Below, piece by piece: positions 24,501 to 30,891 of a stretch of DNA of 41,642 bases. The stretch covers positions 1 through 41,642 of the IMG/VR virus record IMGVR_UViG_3300028558_000047. One strand, written 5' to 3'. The position numbers and the translations under genes were made by a program. Every line of letters begins with the position of its first letter. The stretch's first letter is position 1. A model generated the notes under the pieces. It saw only the letters and a list, made by a program, of their open reading frames with translations, made no database searches and had not been told where the DNA came from. This stretch comes from a virus.

Positions 24501-25072
24501 GATGGTGAACTCTGGCCTCGGGACTGTTCGGCCTTGAGCGTGGAGAACGCCGTCTTGAACATCGCAACCACCATGGGAAATTCCTTGGCTTCCTCCAGGC
24601 ACATTTCGAGCGCCTTCTGCTGATCGGACTTTTTCGCTTCCGCCGCCTTGTTCTCCGCCAGCGTCACTTCGCGTTCTTTGAACTGCGCCTTGGTCTGCGC
24701 CGAGAGCGCCTGCAAGACGGTGTTCGTGAGCTGATCGGAGAGCTTGAGCAATTCCGGATCGGTCTGACCCGACGTGCTCAACTGCAAAATCAAAACGCGA
24801 TGCAACTTGATCAGCGTTTCCAATTCCGGCGCGGGATTCTTCTTGAACTCCTCGTCCACCCGGCGCACCTGGCTCGCGCCACTGGCAATCCGGTTGAGCA
24901 ATTGATCCTGTTCCCACTTGGAATATAATTGCTGCACATAATCCCCAACCGTGGAACGCCCAACCTTGACGCCCTCGTCCTTCAGCCAGGCTTGCATCTC
25001 TTCGAGCGTCTTGCCCGCGAGCTTCATATCGAGCAGCGTCGCGGCGTGAGGTTTTAAAATGGATTCTTTCAT
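24497..25072 (-). CDS. Terminase small-subunit-like protein, DUF3486 (gp27) type (191 aa)
   Basis: Begins MKESILKPHAATLLDMKLAG at ATG 25072. N-terminal helix-turn-helix (DMKLAGKTLEEMQAWLKDEG, then VKVGRSTVGDYVQQLY) is followed by long helices (LETLIKLHRVLILQLSTSGQ and KAQFKEREVTLAENKAAEAK). DUF3486 proteins (Mu gp27) stand in this place, just upstream of the large terminase, and are thought to recognise phage DNA for packaging. It overlaps the large subunit by ATGA. For a transposable phage, packaging is expected to start near one end of integrated copies. Confidence 0.65.
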   Translation of the reverse strand: MKESILKPHAATLLDMKLAGKTLEEMQAWLKDEGVKVGRSTVGDYVQQLYSKWEQDQLLNRIASGASQVRRVDEEFKKNPAPELETLIKLHRVLILQLSTSGQTDPELLKLSDQLTNTVLQALSAQTKAQFKEREVTLAENKAAEAKKSDQQKALEMCLEEAKEFPMVVAMFKTAFSTLKAEQSRGQSSPS

Positions 25073-25095
25073 TCATGCGCGAGCCGCATCGGCTT

Positions 25096-25353
25096 TCACT
25101 TGAGTTGTTGCGCTTTGATTTTGCCCTTGGGTGTCAGATCCCACATGAGGCCGAACACCTCGTCATTCGTGCCGGCGATCAATAGGTTTTCTTCGGCGCG
25201 GGCAATGTGCGCGCCGAGATCGCCCGCCGTGAAATCGATGTGCGAGAAACCGTTCTTCACGATCTGGCGCAAGGTGGAATCCGTGATCGGCCCGCGCGCA
25301 TGATTCACAGCGCGAAGGATGAATGCCTGGATGTCGCGTTCGGCGTCAGTCAT
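25096..25353 (-). CDS. Small winged-helix-like phage protein (85 aa)
   Basis: Start chosen at MTDAERDIQAFILRAVNHAR (25353) because a strong Shine-Dalgarno, GGGAGGAAAC, precedes it; a longer frame begins at 25377. Overlaps the DUF2730-like gene by eight bases. The helical pattern with a small wing (TLRQIVKNGFSHIDFTAGDL, then GLMWDLTPKGKIKAQQLK) fits the little DNA-binding proteins often encoded with Mu-type gp25-gp27 genes. Function unknown. Confidence 0.6.
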   Translation of the reverse strand: MTDAERDIQAFILRAVNHARGPITDSTLRQIVKNGFSHIDFTAGDLGAHIARAEENLLIAGTNDEVFGLMWDLTPKGKIKAQQLK

Positions 25354-25771
25354 GTTTCCTCCCGATTTTTTGGGCATTCAAAACGTCGACTACGACTTTG
25401 CCCGGCAGGTCGCGAATTTCTTTTTGCAAGAAATCGATTTTGGTGTTCAGGTTTTCCAGGGTGCGACGGCGCTCATCGTTCAACTCGGTGAACTTGCGCT
25501 CCATCTCCACGCGCGCTTCACGCTCCACCTGGTCGATACGGCTGAACAATTGGGAGTGACGCGCCGTGTTGTTTTTGGCGAGTTCATCAAACGCTTCCTT
25601 GGAGGCAAACCGCTTGTGCATTTCCTCAACGATGGTTATGGCGAGCGGTTGCGGAGAAATAACGGTCTCCTGCTTTTTGTTCAGGGAAATGACCGCAACG
25701 ACCAGCGCCCCAATGCCACAGATGGCCCCGATGATCGTGCAACCTAAAATCCATTTTTCAGCTTCGGTCAT
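25346..25771 (-). CDS. DUF2730 (Mu gp26)-like membrane coiled-coil protein (141 aa)
   Basis: Starts MTEAEKWILGCTIIGAICGI at ATG 25771. One N-terminal membrane helix (residues about 7-29, ILGCTIIGAICGIGALVVAV) is followed by a long charged coiled coil to the end. This is the shape of DUF2730 (gp26) proteins that precede gp27/terminase genes in Mu-like phages. Role not known; could be an inner-membrane accessory for lysis or packaging. Its stop is two bases from the next gene start region. Confidence 0.6.
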   Translation of the reverse strand: MTEAEKWILGCTIIGAICGIGALVVAVISLNKKQETVISPQPLAITIVEEMHKRFASKEAFDELAKNNTARHSQLFSRIDQVEREARVEMERKFTELNDERRRTLENLNTKIDFLQKEIRDLPGKVVVDVLNAQKIGRKHD

Positions 25772-25773
25772 AA

Positions 25774-25965
25774 TTATTTTGTTTCCAAAAAACGGTTAAA
25801 CTCACGTTTCAGTTGCGTGATACGGGTGGCGAGTTCCAGCAATTGTTTCCAGGCGCGATGCTTGCCCTGGCCGGGCGCGCGCAGCCTGGCGAAGAGCCGC
25901 TGTTTTTCCCGGCGCTGCCAGGCGGTGGCGGCCTCGAATATTTTGAGTTGCTGGTCGGCGTTCAT
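25774..25965 (-). CDS. Small basic protein (63 aa)
   Basis: Starts MNADQQLKIFEAATAWQRRE at ATG 25965, overlapping the lipase stop by ATGA. Strongly basic, helical (KQRLFARLRAPGQGKHRAWK). The longer frame upstream to 26235 is out of frame with the lipase and not supported. Unknown function; could bind nucleic acid. Confidence 0.55.
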   Translation of the reverse strand: MNADQQLKIFEAATAWQRREKQRLFARLRAPGQGKHRAWKQLLELATRITQLKREFNRFLETK

Positions 25966-26762
25966 GCTGGGAGCGCCGGCGTCTCGCCGGCTTGGGGCGC
26001 GACCTTGTTCAAATCCGCAATGTAATTGTCCACGTGATGATCGGTGATGAGTTCTTCCAACGCAGCGGGCGACCGGCGCGCAAGGTAGGCGGCGGCAATG
26101 GATTCGAGGTCTGAGAACAATCGGAACGGCACGCTCGGGTCTTCGCTGATCCCGCCGGTAAAGGATATAAACTCGTCCCGGCCAGGACGACGGAAGCCAG
26201 AGACATAGCCGGGCAGACGCGGAACAATGTCGCAATCGTTTATGATCGTGAACGTGGCATCGCCAAGCGTATCGAACGGCGATCCGGGAACCGGCAGCGT
26301 ATTATAGTTCCGCTGATATTTCGCGTTGCCGACGCGCGGTGCGCCGAAGTTGTAAACGCTATGAACGTTCACCATGTTCTGGCGCAGGGCGCGGGCCGCA
26401 AGCATCGCGAGCGCACCGCCGAGGGAATGGCCGCACAATACGACCGGCTTGAAACCGTATTGTCTTACCTCCGCGTAAAGTTTGGCGCTGATGCCGTTCC
26501 AGGCGCGCCAAAATCCGGAATGAACTTCGCCGAGCGTGGTGTAACTGCGCCAGCATTTTATATCCGTGACGAAATCCCGGATGTTGGCTGTGCCGCGAGG
26601 AGCAACGACAACACAGTCGCCAAGATCGCGGATCAACACTTGGGTGTCAGTGGGCTTGTCCTCGACAGTCGGTGGCTCGTCATAGGCCATCTTGGCGTAG
26701 AGCACGAGCTCGCGCGCGTTGCCGATGCTGAACGATTTGGCGGTGAGATCGAGCGCGCTCAT
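25962..26762 (-). CDS. Lipase, class 3 alpha/beta hydrolase (266 aa)
   Basis: Class 3 lipase pattern: nucleophile elbow GHSLGGALA with Ser113, an oxyanion-type segment VVVAPRGTAN, Asp176 or Asp178 (NDCDIVPRLP) and His242/His243 (ITDHHVDNYI). That makes a plausible catalytic triad for ester hydrolysis of lipids. No signal peptide is visible, so it would reach membranes by itself, with a holin, or through lysis. Located between two lipoproteins/membrane genes and terminase-side genes, so a lysis or host-envelope role is likely. The last nine residues (AGETPALPA) come from a dispersed repeat. It overlaps both neighbours by four bases. Confidence 0.85.
   Translation of the reverse strand: MSALDLTAKSFSIGNARELVLYAKMAYDEPPTVEDKPTDTQVLIRDLGDCVVVAPRGTANIRDFVTDIKCWRSYTTLGEVHSGFWRAWNGISAKLYAEVRQYGFKPVVLCGHSLGGALAMLAARALRQNMVNVHSVYNFGAPRVGNAKYQRNYNTLPVPGSPFDTLGDATFTIINDCDIVPRLPGYVSGFRRPGRDEFISFTGGISEDPSVPFRLFSDLESIAAAYLARRSPAALEELITDHHVDNYIADLNKVAPQAGETPALPA
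25969..25991. repeat. Single arm of the GGGAGCGCCGGCGTCTCGCC repeat
   Basis: Identical in type to the arms inside the portal gene (20838-20911). Here a single copy encodes the C-terminal residues of the lipase and also lies upstream of the next gene's start codon. Confidence 0.85.
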
Positions 26763-26950
26763 GAGGGGTTCACCACCATGCCGAGGCGCCGCACCTGGAG
26801 AATCACGGTATCGGTGGGCGATGTTTCCGAGCCGTTCAATTTATCGCAGCGCTCGACGAACTTTTTAAATTCATCAATGGCGTTCTCCACAGTTTCCGCG
26901 TGGAACAGTTGCTTGCCAAAGCCGGTGCTGTTGACTTGAAAAATTCTCAT
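26759..26950 (-). CDS. Small unknown protein (63 aa)
   Basis: Starts MRIFQVNSTGFGKQLFHAET at ATG 26950 and overlaps the lipase start by ATGA. Mixed helical/beta (ENAIDEFKKFVERCDKLNGS, then TDTVILQVRRLGMVVNPS). No signal peptide or membrane segment. Function not recognised. Confidence 0.6.
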   Translation of the reverse strand: MRIFQVNSTGFGKQLFHAETVENAIDEFKKFVERCDKLNGSETSPTDTVILQVRRLGMVVNPS

Positions 26951-26954
26951 GGGG

Positions 26955-27434
26955 TTATTTCAATGGAGTGCCCGTGGCGGATTTGTTGATGAGTTGCCCG
27001 GCGGCCGAGCCGATGCCCTGGATGATTTCACTGCTCGCCTCGCCCGCCGCCCGAATGCCGTTCGTGCTCACCTCGCTTTGGAACGAACCGATGCTGAGCG
27101 AGGATGAACCGCCGAGCGCCGTTTGATTCGTGTGCAGGCTCACCAGCTCGCTCGCTTTGGGATCGGCGAGGAACGCGCGACCGCCGCCCGTCCATTCGTC
27201 GCGCCAGATTTCGTGACGCGTCAGAAGCGCAACCGGGTAGCAGCCGGGCCGTTGAAGGATCGTGTAATCAAACCGCTCGTGAATCGTGCGGCCCTTTTTG
27301 TGAGCGGAGACGCAGCCGGGAAGAACGATTAACGCAAAGGCGCAAAGGACGCAGAGAAAGGCAGAGGAATGATTGGCAATGGAATGGAGGAACCGATTCC
27401 TTTGCCGTTCATTCCCCTGCCTAAAAGTTTTCAT
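26955..27434 (-). CDS. Lipoprotein, possible outer-membrane spanin-like (159 aa)
   Basis: N-terminus SAFLCVLCAFALIVLPGC ends in a lipobox (VLPGC, Cys41) so the protein should be lipid-anchored. An AACGCAAAGGCGCAAAGG repeat (27328-27360) read antisense encodes AFLCVLCAFALI, the hydrophobic core. The rest is hydrophilic and ends in ETSEIIQGIGSAAGQLINKS-type helices. Lipoproteins near lysis genes can be outer-membrane spanins, but no coiled coil or Pro-rich rod is clear here. It could instead be a surface protein that blocks superinfection. Start ATG 27434 with a long basic N-region. Confidence 0.6.
   Translation of the reverse strand: MKTFRQGNERQRNRFLHSIANHSSAFLCVLCAFALIVLPGCVSAHKKGRTIHERFDYTILQRPGCYPVALLTRHEIWRDEWTGGGRAFLADPKASELVSLHTNQTALGGSSSLSIGSFQSEVSTNGIRAAGEASSEIIQGIGSAAGQLINKSATGTPLK
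27328..27360. repeat. AACGCAAAGGCGCAAAGG repeat used as lipoprotein signal
   Basis: Antisense copy of the same family as 9757-9780 and 17673-17695; extends further into GACGCAGAGAAAG. It encodes the signal sequence core of the lipoprotein starting at 27434. Confidence 0.85.
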
Positions 27435-27455
27435 ATTATCTTGGTTGGCTTCTGT

Positions 27456-27965
27456 TCACTTTCCGGGAGCGGGCGCTGCCGGCATGCCGGCCACGATGCC
27501 GTCAGCAATGGCGAGCGCGATGGGTTGCAGTTCCGCAAGTCGATCTGCGGGCACTTGAGGAACATCGATTGCGGAGATCAGAAGCGTCGCGCCCTCAAAC
27601 GAAAGTCGCGCGGTCTGGCTCTTCAATTCCTTCACCGGCAGTTGCTGCGCGATGGCAATCAAACTATCCAGGCTGATGCTCGGCGAGGTGGCGAGCAGGC
27701 GCAAGTGATCGGCGGCGAGTTGGAATTGCGGACGCCATTCAGGATGCGACGCGAGAACTTCGGACGTTCCAACCGTGGCCGCCTGGCGGCTGATGGTGGC
27801 AACGCGGACGGTGTCAATGGCCTTGCTGACATTCGTCACGCTATTGCCGGAAGCATCTTTTGTGACGGTGGTCGTGGACTTGCATCCAGCGAATCCGGAA
27901 AAGACGACGATGGGAACGAGTAGGAAAAGACCTACTGTCAGAAGAGACAGGATTTTTGTTTTCAT
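27456..27965 (-). CDS. Lipoprotein of the late left module (169 aa)
   Basis: Start at MKTKILSLLTVGLFLLVPIV (27965). A hydrophobic core followed by FAGC (Cys27) is a lipobox-like site, so it is probably lipid-anchored. The mature part is helical (IDTVRVATISRQAATVGTSE, then LKSQTARLSFEGATLLISAI). A pair of small lipoproteins beside a lipase is suggestive of lysis or superinfection exclusion, but nothing identifies it. The open frame extends a further 40 residues upstream without support. Confidence 0.6.
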   Translation of the reverse strand: MKTKILSLLTVGLFLLVPIVVFSGFAGCKSTTTVTKDASGNSVTNVSKAIDTVRVATISRQAATVGTSEVLASHPEWRPQFQLAADHLRLLATSPSISLDSLIAIAQQLPVKELKSQTARLSFEGATLLISAIDVPQVPADRLAELQPIALAIADGIVAGMPAAPAPGK

Positions 27966-28284
27966 GGTTTGAGGAAAAGAGAAGGACCGGCAAATGTGTT
28001 CGCTTGAACACGGAGGACGCCGATGACAAGTGCGCAGCACCTGCCGGCCTTCAGATTGGTTTCGGTTGAATCGGCGTCCTGACATGCACGCGATTGTGCG
28101 GCATGCCGGGAATTGTGCGCGTTCCTCAGGAACACGATTTGAAGGCGGGAATAAAAAAGCGGAAGCAACCGAGCCGGTCAGGCCATCGGCTGGCGTCCTC
28201 CGCAGGGAGGATTTAAAGCAGGGTTAACTCAGGCTGTCAACGCAAAGACGCGGAGTCGCGGAGTCTTGCCGCGAATTTCACCAA
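27966..28284. other. Non-coding gap (319 bp) with hairpins and repeats
   Basis: No convincing gene. Contains GTGTTC-GCTT-GAACAC (27996-28011), a perfect 11-base inverted pair AGGACGCCGAT (28014-28024) / ATCGGCGTCCT (28070-28080), and GTTCCTCAGGAAC (28119-28131), plus a repeat pair at its left edge (28237-28295). Could hold a small RNA, a terminator for the Sel1 gene transcript or a promoter for the genes to its left. Reading both strands for a tRNA fold gave none. Confidence 0.5.
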
Positions 28285-28295
28285 TTAACGCGAAT
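28237..28295. repeat. AACGCAAAGACGCGGAG repeat followed by CACCAATTAACGCGAAT repeat
   Basis: 28237-28265 is a TCAACGCAAAGACGCGGAGT repeat copy lying in the gap. 28271-28295 is GCGAATTTCACCAATTAACG followed by CGAAT, which overlaps the end of the Sel1 gene and encodes its last residues. A relative of the second repeat lies at 37837-37863. Confidence 0.8.
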
Positions 28296-29055
28296 CAGCT
28301 TGGAAATTCATCTTGGCCAGAAGATCGCGCGCATCCTGATTCCCCTGCGCGGAAGCTTTGGTCAAATATTTTTTGGCGAGTGAATCATCTTTTTCAACAC
28401 CATCGCCTTTGAGGTATCGCTCGCCCATACGGAACTGGCTGAACGCATCACCTGCGTCTGCCTGGTCGCGCACCCATTTCACGGTATTGGCTTCAGTTTC
28501 CCTGTTCTTTTTTTCCTGAGCCAACTTGGCGGCTGCGAGTTGCCCTGCGGTGGGTGGCGGTGGAACGTAAATGTCTCCATAGTCTAACTTCTTAATTGTG
28601 CGCGACCCTCCCATGACTGTGTGGTAGGTGTAAACTCCATCAATCTTTGCGCAGAGGAAAGTTTTCGCCTTAATATCTCTGCCGATAACATCCCCCTCGG
28701 CTACCTCATAAGGAAAATTCGCCACAAAAAAATCAGAGCCGTCTTCTGCGCTTGCCCGCAGACCCGTAAACGTTCCGCGCACTCTTATTCCGCCTGGTTG
28801 AACTTCAACAACCTTGCCCCTGAATTCAACCCATCCGTTCGTCATGTCCTCGCCAACAACCTGCCACAATACCGAACTGCTCAGCCGTAGCGGGTCCTTT
28901 GGCCTCAATAAAGTTGGAGAGGGACTGCCGACGATATTAAATTCCGGCCCTGGAACGAAAGTCATGCGCGACGGCCCGTAACTGGAATATATTTGCGCCG
29001 AGGCGGGGAGCAGCGAACAAAAGGCAACGAAGAGAATGAAGGTTAGAGTTTTCAT
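28285..29055 (-). CDS. Exported Sel1-like repeat protein (256 aa)
   Basis: MKTLTFILFVAFCSLLPASAQ is a signal peptide with cleavage near SAQ. Residues about 205-245 (AGDAFSQFRMGERYLKGDGV, then KYLTKASAQGNQDARDLLAK) match Sel1-like repeats of TPR type. The middle carries a beta-rich segment (WVEFRGKVVEVQPGGIRVRG). Sel1 proteins mediate protein contacts, often on or under the outer membrane. In a prophage this is likely a moron-type gene. It is the first gene of the leftward block, with no Shine-Dalgarno. The last residues (ADSR) are encoded by a repeat. Alternatively it could be the first late gene. Confidence 0.65.
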   Translation of the reverse strand: MKTLTFILFVAFCSLLPASAQIYSSYGPSRMTFVPGPEFNIVGSPSPTLLRPKDPLRLSSSVLWQVVGEDMTNGWVEFRGKVVEVQPGGIRVRGTFTGLRASAEDGSDFFVANFPYEVAEGDVIGRDIKAKTFLCAKIDGVYTYHTVMGGSRTIKKLDYGDIYVPPPPTAGQLAAAKLAQEKKNRETEANTVKWVRDQADAGDAFSQFRMGERYLKGDGVEKDDSLAKKYLTKASAQGNQDARDLLAKMNFQADSR

Positions 29056-29293
29056 TTTGTTATGGGGTGAAGAACGTCTGGACGAGCATAAACTTTATGA
29101 CATGATATGGCCTGTAAATTTAGCGTAAGGTGTGATGACAGGAAATTGCAACTTTCTCAAGCACATCACGACCGGGCGCGCCAATTGGCGCGGCTCGGCG
29201 TGTTTGTGCAATGGGCGTTGCAACCCACCTGTCAGGCATGTCGGGTCCGCGCCTTTCTTTCAGTGGGATAGGGTTTGCAGTCTGAGGGCACAT
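29056..29293. other. Non-coding gap (238 bp), possible late control region
   Basis: Lies between the Sel1 gene start and the repressor stop. Holds a 14-base perfect palindrome GCGCCAATTGGCGC (29178-29191), an operator-like half-site GTAAATTTAGCGTAA (29114-29128) containing CGTAA in the same spacing as the operators at 29887-29935, and an AT-rich stretch that could be a promoter for the leftward late genes (a TTTACA hexamer on the minus strand near 29114-29119). The -10 box is not convincing. Confidence 0.45.
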
Positions 29294-29887
29294 TTATGAA
29301 TCGGAGTGTTGTTTTGGATCGGCACCTTGAGATGTCGATTCGCGGGATGCCGGCGGCTGAACGCCGGAAGCTGTTGATGATTTATCTGCGCTGGGCTTCT
29401 TTGATTGCCGAGTCGTTACATAGCTCACCGCCTCACCCAAATTCTTTTTTGCAACATCCTCCGCGCTGGCAGAACTGATTTCTTTTTTGTCACCCGCCGC
29501 GATCCCTCGCCGAGCCAGTGTAGCGGAAACTTCAGCCTCGGTGCGTTCCATCTGCTTAATGATCTTCTCTGCCCGTTTTATTTGCTCTTCCGTCAGACCG
29601 GATTTTGGCTTCAGTTTCAATGCCTTCATTTCCAAGCGCGCCGCTCGCTCTCGTATCTCTTGCGCCTCGGCAATCAAATCGTCGACCAGGTATTCCGCCG
29701 GGGATTCCTCCTCCGTAAAACTTGGAGTATTCCGGTTTCCGTAAAGCTGATCCAGCGCTTTTCGGAGGCGGTCACTTCCCTTTCCCGTTCTTTCAAGATC
29801 GCTAATCGTGCCTGTGGCGTAGGGGATGAGAGCCGCTACCTGGGCCAGCGTCAATCCTCGCCGATCTCGTTCTGCCTTATAATCCAT
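29294..29887 (-). CDS. XRE-type phage repressor (197 aa)
   Basis: Likely lysogeny repressor. Residues about 12-45 (LTLAQVAALIPYATGTISDL, then ERTGKGSDRLRKAL) are a helix-turn-helix of XRE/Cro type. The remainder is helical and charged (EEIRERAARLEMKAL, LTEEQIKRAEKIIKQMERTE) with a Ser/Gln-rich tail. Its start codon at 29885-29887 touches a palindromic operator (29887-29901), so it likely controls its own gene. It stands divergent to the early operon, as the c repressor of Mu does with ner. The C-terminal tail overlaps a small rightward ORF. Confidence 0.75.
   Translation of the reverse strand: MDYKAERDRRGLTLAQVAALIPYATGTISDLERTGKGSDRLRKALDQLYGNRNTPSFTEEESPAEYLVDDLIAEAQEIRERAARLEMKALKLKPKSGLTEEQIKRAEKIIKQMERTEAEVSATLARRGIAAGDKKEISSASAEDVAKKNLGEAVSYVTTRQSKKPSADKSSTASGVQPPASRESTSQGADPKQHSDS
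29296..29478 (+). CDS. Possible small antisense protein (60 aa)
   Basis: Rightward ORF MNRSVVLDRHLEMSIRGMPA and AERRKLLMIYLRWASLIAES overlapping the 3' end of the repressor on the other strand. A GAGGG stretch stands 8 bases upstream of its ATG (29296). The helical middle looks protein-like, while the overlapped repressor tail is low complexity, so either could be an accident. Only moderate-low confidence. Confidence 0.3.
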   Translation: MNRSVVLDRHLEMSIRGMPAAERRKLLMIYLRWASLIAESLHSSPPHPNSFLQHPPRWQN

Positions 29888-29901
29888 TACGGAAAACGTA
29901 A
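29887..29901. promoter_or_regulatory. Operator 1: TTACG-GAAAA-CGTAA
   Basis: Perfect 5-bp arms with a 5-base centre. It begins at the first base of the repressor start codon, so occupancy would block repressor expression. A near-identical site lies 34 bases further on. Confidence 0.75.
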
Positions 29902-29909
29902 AATTGTTG

Positions 29910-29938
29910 TTGACCTATCTTTACGGAAAGCGTAAAAA
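29910..29938 (+). promoter_or_regulatory. Likely early promoter
   Basis: TTGACC (29910-29915) is a good -35 box. With a 17-base spacer the -10 position reads TAAAAA (29933-29938), a weak match. Operator 2 lies between and over the -10 box, which would let the repressor shut off the early operon. If transcription starts near 29945, the GTG at 29946 would be leaderless. Confidence 0.5.
29921..29935. promoter_or_regulatory. Operator 2: TTACG-GAAAG-CGTAA
   Basis: Second perfect-arm copy, 34 bases (about three turns) from operator 1. Further CCGTAA half-sites occur at 29713-29718, 29739-29744 and 30020-30025, with TTACG at 29950-29954. Confidence 0.75.
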
Positions 29939-29945
29939 CTTACCA

Positions 29946-30143
29946 GTGATTACGCGAAACCAATCCGAGATAACAGTTGAGAAGGCAAAAAGCCACTTGA
30001 AAAAAAACGGATGGAGCTACCGTAAGGCTGCGGAGGAGTTGGAATACAGCTACACGCACATTGCCTGGGTTCTCACCCGCCGGCGGTTCAGCCAGACTGT
30101 TTTGCGAGCGATTCTTGCGCTTCCGAAAAAGGAGGGGAAATGA
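29946..30143 (+). CDS. Small DNA-binding regulator, Ner/Cro-like (65 aa)
   Basis: Rightward first gene of the early operon, opposite the repressor. Helix-turn-helix pattern KSHLKKNGWSYRKAAEELEY followed by SYTHIAWVLTRRRFSQTVL. Ner of Mu turns early transcription down and sits in this same divergent position. GTG 29946 is chosen because the only upstream start, TTG 29904, would put it before the likely promoter; a TTG at 29997 preceded by GAGAAGG is another option. No ATG is available. Confidence 0.6.
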   Translation: MITRNQSEITVEKAKSHLKKNGWSYRKAAEELEYSYTHIAWVLTRRRFSQTVLRAILALPKKEGK

Positions 30144-30451
30144 TCCCTTCTATCCACCGTGCCATTGCCGCGCTAACCAACGCGGAATTTGTGGTCTCGA
30201 CTTCCGGCGGCCGCTACACGGTGGCGTATGGTGTCGAGGTTCTTTTTCGCCAGGGAGACGCGCATGAGTTTCTAATTTTTGCGGACGGTGTCGCAGCCGG
30301 GTTATCCGGTTGCGCGCGCAGATCGCAACGCGCTTCGCTTGAACGCGCTCTCGAAAATTCTCCGCATCATCAGGCGGCGCTCAAACACCCGGAGTTCAAA
30401 TCGGAAATCGCCAATCGGAAATCGCAAATGGGGAAAGGGGTCACGAAGTGA
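30140..30451 (+). CDS. Small early protein with repeat-encoded tail (103 aa)
   Basis: Starts at ATG 30140 with an excellent Shine-Dalgarno (AGGAGGGG at 30129-30136), overlapping the regulator by ATGA. The first 80 residues are a compact alpha/beta protein (IHRAIAALTNAEFVVSTSGG, then EVLFRQGDAHEFLIFADGVA). The last 20 residues, KSEIANRKSQMGKGVTK, come from a repeat (30395-30438). Function unknown. Confidence 0.6.
   Translation: MIPSIHRAIAALTNAEFVVSTSGGRYTVAYGVEVLFRQGDAHEFLIFADGVAAGLSGCARRSQRASLERALENSPHHQAALKHPEFKSEIANRKSQMGKGVTK
30395..30438. repeat. AATCGGAAATCGCCAATCGG-type repeat at a gene junction
   Basis: Encodes the C-terminal tail of the upstream gene, and its end, GGGGAAAGGGG (30429-30439), lies about 9 bases before the next start codon (GTG 30448). 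A close relative (37487-37528) occupies the same kind of position before ATG 37537. Confidence 0.85.
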
Positions 30452-30891
30452 ACGGGCGCACGCTCCTCGTCAAAGTGGATACGGTCCGGCATTTCACCGG
30501 GTTGAGTGCGGATGCGATTTACGAGCGCGCGGATGGTGACAGTCTCTTTGGCGGTTATGTGTGGGTCTGGAACGTCGCCGCTGATCCGGCAGCCGATCAG
30601 CGTGACTTGCGTTTTTGGGCGCGTGAAGTCGTGGCGCCGGAGACGGTGAAGGATTGGACTTTGGATCGCGTCATTAAATCCCTGCTGCCGCCCAAGCGCT
30701 CGCAATATCCGGCGGGAGAAATTTATACCACGCTTTTGAGCATCAGCCGCCAATCGCTGATGCGGCTGCGGGGCGAGTTGAATGGTCAGCTCGCGGTAGG
30801 TAGCAGTTTCTTTCCGCGTGAAGGTTTGGAAACATTTTTGCGCAAGCGTTGGCTCGGCTCCTCAGTCCAAAGTCGGGAGGTGGCGGCGTGA
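30448..30891 (+). CDS. HTH-type early protein (147 aa)
   Basis: GTG start overlaps the upstream stop (GTGA). Contains two helical DNA-binding-like parts: VDTVRHFTGLSADAIYERAD near the N-terminus and SISRQSLMRLRGELNG followed by FFPREGLETFLRKRWL near the C-terminus, the latter of excisionase/MerR-like type. Likely an early regulator or a DNA-end accessory. The tail (SSVQSREVAA) appears to come from a CAGTCCAAAGTCGG-type repeat. Not firmly recognised. Confidence 0.55.
   Translation: MNGRTLLVKVDTVRHFTGLSADAIYERADGDSLFGGYVWVWNVAADPAADQRDLRFWAREVVAPETVKDWTLDRVIKSLLPPKRSQYPAGEIYTTLLSISRQSLMRLRGELNGQLAVGSSFFPREGLETFLRKRWLGSSVQSREVAA

Noticed and set aside
24501-25076. N-terminal extension of the terminase frame
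   Set aside because: Overlaps the terminase small-subunit gene in another frame, and an ATGA-linked start at 24500 gives a normal length.
27966-28284. Possible tRNA gene
   Set aside because: Hairpins present do not give a cloverleaf with a TTC-loop and acceptor stem.
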